Source of the DNA: Chromobacterium violaceum ATCC 12472
GTDB taxonomy: Bacteria; Pseudomonadota; Gammaproteobacteria; Burkholderiales; Chromobacteriaceae
Direction of reading: 5' to 3'
Assembly (NCBI RefSeq): GCF_000007705.1
Contig: NC_005085.1
Location: forward strand, 310,001-374,000
Length of the DNA: 64,000 nucleotides
Below, piece after piece: positions 8,745 to 20,700 of this stretch. Under the pieces are notes generated by a model. That model worked only from the letters and a program-made list of their open reading frames with translations, did no database searches and was not told where the DNA came from. The position numbers and the translations under genes are program-made. The first letter of the stretch is position 1; the number at the start of each line of letters is the position of its first letter.

Positions 8745-11700
8745 TCAGTCGGTGTGCAGCTGGCCGTGGTTCAGCAGGTTCTTCAGCACCTGCGCGTCGC
8801 TGAGCGTCGCGCCCTGGGTCAGGTCGACATTCTGCAGCACGATCTGCTGGGTGACCGGCGTGCCCTGGCCCTGGTGATGGACGTCTATCACCGTGTTGGC
8901 CCCCTCCTTGTGGAAGTTCAGGTATCCCTCCAGGCTGGACGCGCTGTGGCTTTCCCCTTGCAGCAGGTCCTTCAGGTCGAGCACGTCCTTTTCGCCATGC
9001 TGGCCGAAGTCGGTGATCACGTCGCGCGCCGGCTTGGCGGCGGTGCCCTGGTCGCCCAGCGTCCACTTGAAGGTGTCCACGCCAAGGCCGCCGGTCAGGA
9101 TGTCGTTGCCGGCGCCGCCGCGGATCAGTTCGTTGGCGTCGGTGCCCGTCAGGCGGTTGTCGCCGGCGTCGCCCTGAAGCAGCCGTTGGTTCGGATCCAG
9201 CGTCGACAGGTCGATGTGCAGCCTGGCGCTGGACAGGTCGCCGTCGGCGTCCCGCACCGTGTAGGTGAACGTGTCGGTCTGGCCGTTGCCCAGCAGCTTG
9301 CTGTCGCCGGTGAAGGTGTAGTTGTAGCTGCCGTCCGCGTGCATCAGCAGGTCGCCGAACTGGCCGTGCAGGATGGCCTCCACGCCGCCGTTGCCGGCCT
9401 GGGCGCCGCTGGCGCACGACACCACGCTCAGGCCGCCGTCGGCGCCGGCTGCGTCGTTCTGCAGCACATTGCCGCCGGTGGCCGGCTGGTGGTAATCGCT
9501 GCCCTCGACGATGCGGGCCATGATGCCGAAGGTGGAGCTGGCGTTTTCGGCGGTGTGGATCTCGTTGCCGATATGGCCCTTGCCATCGTCGAATCCCAGG
9601 ATCTGCAGGATGTACTGCCGGCCGTTGTACTCGAAGGTCTGGCTGGCGTTGTCGATGGTGACGATGTCCTTGCTGGCTTCGTAATCGCGGCTGTTCGGCG
9701 TTTCCTGGTGGTTCAGGTGGACCAGGAACTGCTGCGGCTGGACGCCCAGCGTGAACGCCAGGCCCAGCGTGGCGTTGCTGATGCCGGAGTTGCCGCTGAT
9801 CTCGTAGTTCAGATGGGTGAGGTCGCCCAGCTTGAAGGTCTGGTTCAGCGGCAGCGTGTTGTTCAGCAGCGCGTCGTTGTCGCGGAAGCTGTAGCCGGAC
9901 TGCTGGCCGAAGGTGTCGCCCCAGCGCAGCTGGTTCTGGCCGTCGTCATTGCCGCCCTGGTGGAAGGTGTTGACGCGATGGCCGCCGTCCCAACCCACCC
10001 AGTTGCCGACGATGCCGTCGCTGCTGATCTTCAGATCGCCGCTGAGCACAGCCAGGCTGGCGCGGTCGTCGGCCGCCAGCGGCGCGTCGTTGACGATGGC
10101 CACGTTCAGCTTGTCGCTGGCGCTGCTGCCGTCGCGGTCGCGCACATCGATGGCTATGCTGTCGACGAAGCGCTCGCCCGCGTTGGCGCCGGCGTGGCCC
10201 AGCGTGTACTGGTAGCCGAGCTTGCCGCTGGCGGCGTCGAAGGAAGTGACCTTCAGCGCGCCGTAGGCGGTGCTCAGCGTGTTGCCGGTGAGCCTGCCGT
10301 CGGCGCCGACCACTTCCACGCCGCCGAGGCGGATGCTGGCCACGCCGTCCGGCGCGTTCACCACGAAGCTGCCCTGCTGGGTCAACTGGGCGGCGTCCGG
10401 CGCGGTGCCGGCGGCCAGATGGCTTTCCTGCACGATGGCGTCGCTGCCGCCATCCAGCGCGTGCAGCCCGGACAGGGTGACCGGATGGTCGACCGCCTGG
10501 ATGGAGACGCTCAGGTTCTGGCTGCTGCTGGCCTGGCTGTGGTTGGACTGCTCGGTGGCCGTCGCGGTGACGGTGAGGTTCAGCTGGCCGTGGTAGCCGG
10601 CCGGGCCTTTCAATTGCAGGCTGTCCAGGCTCCAGTTGCTGATGTCCAGCTTGCCGGAGCCGTCCACCGCCGCCTGGTGGCCGGCGGCGTCCTTCAGTAC
10701 CGCGCCGCTCGGCAGGCCGGACAGGGAGACGTTCAGCGTTTCCGAGCCGTCGCGGTCGACCAGCGCCGCGTTGATGCTGCTCAGCTTGATGAAGCTGCCC
10801 TCATAGCCGACATTGTCCATCGCCTTGAAGCTGAGGTTGTCCAGGATGGCGCCGTAAGAGTCGCCGTCCTTGGCCTCGAACACCAGGCGGTACTTGCCAT
10901 CCTCGGCGATCGGCAGCGCCACCTGCTGGTCGCGCAGCCAGCCGGTGCCGGTGGGGTTGAAGTCGTACAGCACCGTGGTCTTGCCGGTGGGCTGGCCGAA
11001 GGCGTCCAGCGCGATCAGCTTCACCTGCAGCTGGGAGCTGCTCACCCAACCGGTGCGCGCGGCGATGTCGAAGCCCAACTGGTAGAAGCGGCCGGCTTCG
11101 CACTGGATGTCGGTGTACAGCGTGCGGTCGCCCGGGCCGTTCTCGATTTCCAGCACCTTGTTGGTCGAATTGCCGCCGGTGTAGGTGCGCTCGGTCCCCA
11201 CCTCGATCAGGCCGCGGCCGTTGTCGGTGTTCCACACGCCTATGGTGTTGGCGCCGCCGATCTTGTTGACCGCCACGTCCTGCCGCCATTCGCGGCCGCC
11301 CAGGTTGACGTCCTCGAAGTTGAGCGAGGCCAGCGACGAGTAGCCGCCCAGCGACAGCTGCGGCGCGTCGGCCACGGCTTCGACGTGGATGGCGGCCTTG
11401 GCCGGGCTGGCGTCCACCGCGCCCTGGTTGTCCTTGGCCGCGTAGCCGAAGCCGGTATCGCCGCTCCAGTGCGCGGTCGGCTTGAAGAAGACGGTTCCGC
11501 CTACGGTGTCGCCGGCCTTGACCGCCAGGGTGCCGGCGGCGTCGCTGTACAGCGCGCCGTTGGGCGGCAGGTCTTTGATCACGAAGCCGGAGACGCTGCC
11601 GTCGCCGTCCTTGCCGGACAGCGCGACGCTGATCAGCGGCTGGTCTTCCAGGCCGGACGCGGACACGTCGAAGGTTTCCGGCGCCATATTGGCCGCGTTG

Positions 11701-14700
11701 GCGCTGGCGTGGCCGGTCGCGGTGTCGCCGTTGCCGGTTTCACGTGAAACCGCGTCGACGGCGATGGACAGCGCGCCCTTGACGCTGCCGGGCACTTCCA
11801 GCTGCAGGCCGGACAGCTTCACGTCCAGCGCCTTGGCGTCCCAGTGGCTGGCCTGGGCGATGGTCAGGGTGCCGTCCTTGCCGATGGTGCCGATCAGGTT
11901 GTGCTGGCTGTCGAACAGCTGCGAGCCGGCGTACTTGGCGTCCAGCCGGACGACGATGCTGTCCAGCGTTTCGCTGCCGTCGCGGTCCACCAACGAGGCG
12001 CTGATGTCCACCGGGTAGCGGGTCAGGTCCGCTCCTTCCTTGGCCCATTCCTTGCCGTTCCAGTAATAGGTGCCGTCCTTGAACTGCAGCCGTTCGATGT
12101 CGTACAGGCTGTCGTGGCCCTCGCCGGCGTACGGATTGGCCGCCGTCACTTGCTTGTCGGTCACTTCGAAGAACACGCTGCCGCCGGCGCCGATGACCGG
12201 GCGGGTGATGGTGTAGTCCTTGAAGTTGCCGGCATAGACCGCGGTGTCGACGCCGTCGCCGCCGTACAGGCTGTCGTCGCCCTTGCCGCCGATCAGGATG
12301 TCGTTGCCCTTGCCGGCGTACAGCGTGTCGTTGACTTCATTCGGCTTGCCGCTCAGCTGGTTCAGGTTGCCGTCGTCGCCGATCAGCACGTTGTCGGCCT
12401 TGCTGGTGTCCAGGTAGATGGCGTCGTTGCCGCCCATGCCGCGCACGGCGAAGCCGGTGTCGGTCTTGCCGCGCAGGTCGGCGAACGAGTTGTTGCCATC
12501 GTCCAGCGTGATCGCGTTCTTGCCGTATTCGGCCGCGGTTTTTTCCCACGATTCGAAGTTGCGGCCGCCGACATAGGGGCTGCCCGGCTGGTAGCTGCCC
12601 TGGCCGATCAGCACGCCGACCGCCGGCGCGTCGGCGACCGGGGTCATGGTCAGCGTCAGCGTCGAGCTGCTGCCGGTATTGGTGGTGTAGCCGATCTGCG
12701 GCAGCTCGCCGGCGTAGTGGGCGGCCGGGGCGAAGCTGTAGCTGCCGTCGGCGTTGACGTGCAGCACGCCCTTGCCGTCCAGCGCCACGTCGACGCCCTG
12801 TTTCCCCAGTTGGTAGGTCTGGCCCGCCACGGTGACGCTTTGCACGCTGAGCGGGCTGTCCACGTCGTAATCGTTGGCCAGCAAGCCGTGGGCGGCGTCC
12901 ACCGCCAGCGTTTTGTCTTCGACTACATTGCCGCTGTCCGGCTTCAGCACCGACGGATCGTCCACCGGCGTGATGCCGACGTGGATGGTGATGGTGTCGG
13001 TGGCGCCGGCCTTGTCGGTGACCGTCACCTTGAAGCTGTCGCTGCCGTTGTAGTCCTGGTTCGGCGTGTAGGTCCAGCTGCCGTCCTTGCCCAGCGTCAC
13101 CGTGCCGTGCTGCGGATTGCCGCTGGTGGCGTAGCTCAGTTGGTCGTTGGCGTCGACGTCCTGCGCGTGCAGCTGGCCGCTGACCGGGGTGTCTTCGGCG
13201 GTGGTGACCTGGATGCCGCCGTCTTTGGCGAAGCCGTGGGCCTGATCGCCGACGAAGACCGGCGCGTCGTTGGTGCCATGCACGTCGACGCTGATCTTGT
13301 GCTCGGTGCCGTCCTTGGCGTAGATGGTGAACACCTCGGTGCGCGTTTCGTCCTGGCCCAGATACTGCACCTTGGCGTTGTCGACCTGGTACTGCCAGTG
13401 GCCGTCCTTGTCTATCGTCAGCGTGCCGTAATTGCCGGCATGACTGTCGACGCGCCCGGTGTCGAATACCGCGCGGCCCTTGTCCGGCGTGGCGATGTCG
13501 AGCTTGCCGCTGTGGACCAGCATGCCGTCGGCGCTGACGGCGACATCCTCGGTGACGGCGCCCTTGTCGTTGCCGGTGATGACGGCGAAGTTGTCGGTGC
13601 CGTAGACCGTGATGTTGACGTTGTGCGAAGTGCCGTCCAGCGACTGGACCGGGAAGGTGTAGTTGATCTTGTCCTGGCTGGTCAGCTCCTGCGCCGTGTC
13701 GTTCAGCGTGAACGTCCACTGACCGGTGGCGCTGTCGAAATGGAAGGTGCCGTATTTGACCTGCACGTCGGCCTGCGGACGGAAGGCCGCCTCGCCGGTA
13801 TCCACATCCTTGACCAGCAAGGTGCCGGTGGCCGACGGGAAGGTGCCTTCCACCAGGGTGGCGCCGTCGGTGCCGCCGAATACGGCCGGATCGTTGACGC
13901 CCTTGATGGTTACGGTGATGTCGTGCGAGGTGCCATCCTTGGAGTAGACGGTGAACACCTCGGTGCGGGTGACATCCTGGCCCAGGTACTGCACCTTGGC
14001 GTCATCGACGCTGTAATGCCAGTTGCCGTTGGCGTCTATGGTCAGCTTGCCGAGGTTGGCGGTCTTGTTGTCGATGCGGCTGGTGTCGAACACCGCCTGG
14101 CCCTGGTCGACGTCGGACACATTGAGTTTGCCGACGTAGTCCAGGGTGTTGGTCGTGGAGACGTTCTTATCCTCGGTCACGCTGCCGGTGTCGTTGCCGG
14201 AGAAGGTGGCGGCGTCATTGGTGCCCAGCACCTGGATGGACACCACCGAGCTGGCGCTGCCGTCCTTGGACCACACGGTGAACTGCAACGGCACTTTGTC
14301 GCCTTCGCCCAAGGCCTGCACCTTGGCGCTGCCGTTGTCGATGGTGAAGGTCCAGGTGCCGTCGGCGTTGACCTGGAAGGTGCCGTAATCGGTCGTCTGC
14401 TGGTAAGGCTGCAGCTGGGCCTGGCCCTGATCGACATCGACCACGGTCAGCTTGCCGCTGGCGACGGTCTGGGCGGCGGTGTCTTCCTTGACCGCGCCCG
14501 CGCCGATGTCGCCGGCGCCGTGACCGACGTCGGCGGCGTCGTTGACGCCGTTGACCACCACGGTGATGTCGTGGGCGGTGCCGTCCTTGGCATAGACGGT
14601 GAACACCTCGGTGCGAGTGTCGCCCTGGCCCAGATACTGCACCTTGGCGTTGTCGACGCTGTAGTGCCAGTTGCCGTCGGCGTCGATGCTGATGCTGCCG

Positions 14701-17700
14701 AGGTTGGCGGTCTTGTTGTCGATGCGGGCGGTGTCGAACGATGCCTGGCCCTGGTCGGCGTCGGCCACGTTCAGCTTGCCGCTGTAGTCCAGGGTGTTGG
14801 CAGCCGACACGTTCAAGTCTTCGGTCACCGCGCCGGCATCGTTGCCGGAGAAGGTGGCGGCATCGTTGACGCCGTTGACGACGACGGTGATGTCATGGGC
14901 GGTGCCGTCCTTGGCATAGACGGTGAAGATTTCGGTGCGGGTGTCGCCCTGGCCCAGGTACTGCACCTTGGCGTTGTCGACGCTGTAATGCCAGTTGCCG
15001 TCGGCGTCGATGCTGATGCTGCCGAGGTTGGCGGTCTTGTTGTCGACGCGGGCGGTGTCGAACGCAGCCTGGCCCTGGTCGGCGTCGGCCACGTTCAGCT
15101 TGCCGCTGTAGTCCAGGGTGTTGGCGGCGGAGACGTTCAAGTCTTCGGTCACCGCGCCGGCATCGTTGCCGGAGAAGGTGGCGGCGTCGTTGACGCCGTT
15201 GACCACCACGGTGATGTCATGGGCGGTGCCGTCCTTGGCATAGACGGTGAACACCTCGGTGCGGGTGTCGCCCTGGCCGAGGTACTGCACCTTGGCGTTG
15301 TCGACGCTGTAATGCCAGTTGCCGGCGGCGTCGATGCTGATGCTGCCGAGGTTGGCGGTCTTGTTGTCGACGCGGGCGGTGTCGAACGCAGCCTGGCCCT
15401 GGTCGGCGTCGGCCACGTTCAGCTTGCCGCTGTAGTCCAGGGTGTTGGCGGCCGACACGTTCAAGTCTTCGGTGACCGCGCCGGCATCGTTGCCGGAGAA
15501 GGTGGCGGCGTCGTTGACGCCGTTGACCACCACGGTGATGTCGTGGGCGGTGCCGTCCTTGGCATAGACGGTGAAGATTTCGGTACGAGTATCGCCCTGG
15601 CCCAGATACTGCACCTTGGCGTTGTCGACGCTGTAGTGCCAGTTGCCGGCGGCGTCGATGGTGATGCTGCCGAGGTTGGTGGTCTTGTTGTCGACGCGGG
15701 CGGTGTCGAACGAAGCCTGGCCCTGGTCGGCGTCGGCCACGTTCAACTTGCCGCTGTAGTCCAGGGTGTTGGCGGCCGACACGTTCAAGTCTTCGGTGAC
15801 CGCGCCGGCATCGTTGCCGGAGAAGGTGGCGGCGTCGTTGACGCCGTTGACCACCACGGTGATGTCGTGGGCGGTGCCGTCCTTGGCATAGACGGTGAAG
15901 ATTTCGGTACGAGTATCGCCCTGGCCCAGATACTGCACCTTGGCGTTGTCGACGCTGTAGTGCCAGTTGCCGGCGGCGTCGATGGTGATGCTGCCGAGGT
16001 TGGTGGTCTTGTTGTCGACGCGGGCGGTGTCGAACGAAGCCTGGCCCTGGTCGGCGTCGGCCACGTTCAACTTGCCGCTGTAGTCCAGGGTGTTGGCGGC
16101 CGACACGTTCAAGTCTTCGGTGACCGCGCCGGCATCGTTGCCGGAGAAGGTGGCGGCGTCGTTGACGCCGTTGACCACCACGGTGATGTCGTGGGCGGTG
16201 CCGTCTTTGGAGTAGACGGTGAACACCTCGGTGCGGGTTTCGCCCTGTCCCAGATACTGCACCTTGGCGTTGTCGACGCTGTAGTGCCAGTTGCCGGCGG
16301 CGTCGATGGTGATGCTGCCGAGGTTGGCGGTCTTGTTGTCGACGCGGGCGGTGTCGAACGACGCCTGGCCCTGGTCGGCGTCGGCCACATTCAACTTGCC
16401 GCTGTAGTCCAGGGTGTTGGCGGCGGAGACGTTCAAGTCTTCGGTTACCGCGCCGGCGTCGTTGCCGGAGAAGGTGGCGGCATCGTTGACGCCGTTGACC
16501 ACCACGGTGATGTCGTGGGCGGTGCCGTCCTTGGCATAGACGGTGAACACCTCGGTGCGGGTATCGCCCTGGCCCAGATACTGCACCTTGGCGTTGTCGA
16601 CGCTGTAGTGCCAGTTGCCGTCGGCGTCGATGCTGATGCTGCCGAGGTTGGCGGTCTTGTTGTCGATGCGGGCGGTGTCGAACACGGCCTGGCCCTGGTC
16701 GGCGTCGGCCACGTTCAACTTGCCGCTGTAGTCCAGGGTGTTGGCGGCGGAGACGTTCAAGTCTTCGGTGACCGCGCCGGCATCGTTGCCGGAGAAGGTG
16801 GCGGCGTCATTGGTGCCCAGCACCTGGATGGACACCACCGAGCTGGCGCTGCCGTCCTTGGACCACACGGTGAACTGCAACGGCACTTTGTCGCCTTCGC
16901 CCAAGGCCTGCACCTTGGCGCTGCCGTTGTCGATGGTGAAGGTCCAGGTGCCATCGGCGTTGACCTGGAAGGTGCCGTAATCGGTCGTCTGCTGGTAAGG
17001 CTGCAGCTGAGCCTGGCCCTGGTCGGCATCGACCACGGTCAGCTTGCCGCTGGCGACGGTCTGGGCGGCGGTATCTTCCTTGACCGCGCCCGCGCCGATG
17101 TCGCCGGCGCCGTGGCCAACGTCGGCGGCGTCGTTGACGCCGTTGACCACCACGGTGATGTCGTGGGCGGTGCCGTCCTTGGCATAGACGGTGAACACCT
17201 CGGTGCGGGTGTCGCCCTGGCCCAGGTACTGGACCTTGGCGTTGTCGACGCTGTAATGCCAGTTGCCGTCGGCGTCGATGGTGATGCTGCCGAGGTTGGT
17301 GGTCTTGTTGTCGACGCGGGCGGTGTCGAACACCGCCTGGCCTTGGTCGGCGTCGGCCACGTTCAGCTTGCCGCTGTAGTCCAGGGTATTCGCTGCCGAC
17401 ACGTTCAAGTCTTCGGTCACCGCGCCGGCGTCGTTGCCGGAGAAGGTGGCGGCGTCGTTGACGCCGTTGACGACGACGGTGATGTCGTGGGCGGTGCCGT
17501 CCTTGGCATAGACGGTGAACACCTCGGTGCGGGTGTCGCCCTGGCCCAGGTACTGCACCTTGGCGTTGTCGACGCTGTAATGCCAGTTGCCGTCGGCGTC
17601 GATGGTGATGCTGCCGAGGTTGGCGGTCTTGTTATCGACGCGGGCGGTGTCGAACACGGCCTGGCCTTTGTCGGGATCGACGATATCCAACTTGCCGGCG

Positions 17701-20700
17701 TAGTCGAGCGTGTTGGCCGTCGATACGTTCAGATCTTCGGTGACCACACCTTGGTCGTTGCCGCTGATGATTGCAGAGTCGTCCTGGCCCTGGATGGTGA
17801 CGGTGACGGTATGCGCGGTGCCATCGACCGAGTGCACGGTGAAATTGCGGTCCAGGCGGTCGGCGCTGGTCAGCTCCTGAGCCTTGGCGTTATCCAGCGT
17901 GAAGGTCCACTGGCCGGTGGCGCTGTCGAAGTGGAAGGTGCCATAGTCGACCTGGACGTCGGCCATCGGCTGGAAGGCAGACTGGTTCTGATCCACGTCC
18001 TTGACCAGCAGCGTGCCGCCCACCTGCAGGATCGTGTCTTCGACCACGATGCCGTGGTCGGTGCCGCCGATGACGGCGGCGTCGTTGACGCCGTTGACGA
18101 CGACGGTGATGTCGTGGGCGGTGCCGTCCTTGGAATAGACGGTGAACACCTCGGTGCGGGTGTCGCCCTGTCCCAGGTACTGCACCTTGGCGTTGTCGAC
18201 GCTGTAATGCCAGTTGCCGGCGGCGTCGATGGTGATGCTGCCGAGATTGGCCGTTTTATTGACGATGCGGCTGGTATCGAACACCGCCTGGCCCTGATCG
18301 GCGTCGCTGACGTTCAGCTTGCCGACGTAGTCCAGCGTCTTGGCTGCAGAGACGTTCAGGTCTTCGGTGACGCTGCCCTGATCGTTGCCGCTGATCACCG
18401 CGGCGTCGTTGACGCCGTTGACGACGACGGTGATGTCGTGGGCGGTGCCGTCCTTGGCATAGACGGTGAACACCTCGGTGCGGGTGTCGCCCTGTCCCAG
18501 GTACTGCACCTTGGCGTTGTCGACGCTGTAGTGCCAGTTGCCGTTGGCGTCGATGGTGATCGAACCCAGATTATTGGTCTTGTTGTCGACGCGGCTGGTA
18601 TCGAAGCTGGATTGGCCCTGGTCAGGGTCGGCCACGTTCAGCTTGCCGGCGTAATCCAGGGTGTTGGCCGGCGATACGTTCAGATCTTCGGTGACGCTGC
18701 CCTGGTCATTGCCGCTGATGTCCGCCGGATCGTCCTTGCCGATGATGGTAACGGTGACGGTATGGGGCGTGCCGTCCAGGGACAGCACGGTGAAGGTCCG
18801 GTCGAAGCGGTCGGCGCTGGTCAGCGCCTGCGCCTTGGCGTTATCCAGCGTGAAGGTCCACTGGCCGGTGGCATTGTCGAAATGGAAGGTGCCGTAGTCG
18901 ACCTGGACGTCGGCCATCGGCTGGAAGGCGGACTGGTTCTGATCCACGTCCTTGACCAGCAGCGTGCCGCCCACCTGGGTGATGTCGTCCTCGACCACGA
19001 CGCCGTGGTCGGTGCCGCCGATGACGGCGGCGTCGTTGACGCCGTTGACGACGACGGTGATGTCGTGGGCGGTGCCGTCCTTGGAATAGACGGTGAACAC
19101 CTCGGTGCGGGTGTCGCCCTGTCCCAGGTACTGCACCTTGGCGTTGTCGACGCTGTAATGCCAGTTGCCGGCGGCGTCGATGGTGATGCTGCCGAGATTG
19201 GCCGTTTTATTGACGATGCGGCTGGTATCGAACACCGCCTGGCCCTGATCGGCGTCGCTGACGTTCAGCTTGCCGACGTAGTCCAGCGTCTTGGCTGCAG
19301 AGACGTTCAGGTCTTCGGTGACGCTGCCCTGATCGTTGCCGCTGATCACCGCGGCGTCGTTGACGCCGTTGACGACGACGGTGATGTCGTGGGCGGTGCC
19401 GTCCTTGGCATAGACGGTGAACACCTCGGTGCGGGTGTCGCCCTGGCCCAGGTACTGGACCTTGCTGTTGTCGACGCTGTAATGCCAGTTGCCGTTGGCG
19501 TCGATGGTGATCGAGCCCAGATTATTGGTCTTGTTGTCGATGCGGGCGGTGTTGAATACCGCCTGGCCCTGGTCGACGTCGCTGATATTCAGCTTGCCGC
19601 TGTAGTCCAGGGTGTTGGCGGGGGAGACGTTCAGGTCTTCGGTGACGCTGCCCAGATCGTTGCCGCTGATCACCGCGGCGTCATTGGTGCCCAGCACCTG
19701 GATGGACACCACCGAACTGGCGCTGCCGTCCTTGGAGACGACGGTGAATTGCAGCGGCACCTTGTCGCCTTCGCCCAAGGCCTGCACCTTGGCGCTGCCG
19801 TTGTCGATGGTGAAGGTCCAGGTGCCGTCGGCATTGACCTGGAAGGTGCCGTAATCGGTCGTCTGCTGGTAAGGCTGCAGCTGGGCCTGGCCCTGGTCGG
19901 CATCGACCACGGTCAGCTTGCCGCTGGCGACGGTCTGGGCGGCGGTGTCCTCCTTGACCGCGCCCGCGCCGATGTCGCCGGCGCCGTGGCCGACGTCGGC
20001 GGCATCGTTGACGCCGTTGACGACGACGGTGATGTCATGGGCGGTGCCGTCCTTGGAATAGACGGTAAAGATTTCGGTGCGGGTTTCGCCCTGTCCCAGA
20101 TACTGCACCTTGGCGTTGTCGACGCTGTAATGCCAGTTGCCGGCGGCGTCGATGGTGATGCTGCCCAGGTTATTGGTCTTGTTGTCGACGCGGGCGGTGT
20201 TGAACACCGCTTCGCCCTGATCGGGGTCGGCCACGTTCAACTTGCCGTTGTAATCCAAGGTGTTGGCGGCGGAAACGTTCAGGTCTTCGGTGACGGCGCC
20301 CTGGTCGTTGCCGGTGATCACGGCGGGGTCGTTGACCGGGTTGACGCCGATATTGACGGTCACGGTGGCGGTGCCGCCGCGGCCATCGCTGACGGTGACG
20401 GTGAATTTATCGCTGCCGTTGTAGTCCTGGGCCGGGGTATAGGTCCAGCTGCCGTTCGGATTGACGGTGACCGTGCCGTGTTGCGGGTCGGAGCCTTTGA
20501 CGAAGGTCAGCGGATCGCCGTTGGGGTCGCTGGCGGTCAGCGTGCCGCTGACAGGCGTGTCCTCGTCGGTGGCGACATTCATGTCGCTGCCCAGGGGCGC
20601 CCCGTTGGCGGCGGTGAAGAAGGGCGGCGAGTTCTGCGTTTGGATGTCGGCGGCCCGGTTTTCCGGCACCAGCGCCTCGCTTGCCGGCGCAGCCGACAGC

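Noticed and set aside
8724-11747. 1007-codon plus-strand frame antisense to the adhesin C-terminus
   Set aside because: Shadow frame; the minus strand carries RTX motifs and the secretion signal, the plus frame is low-complexity Ala/Gly/Val/Arg.
13270-20327. CRISPR array or microsatellite interpretation of the repeated DNA
   Set aside because: Units are ~324 bp, in frame and encode VCBS domains; no short repeat-spacer pattern.
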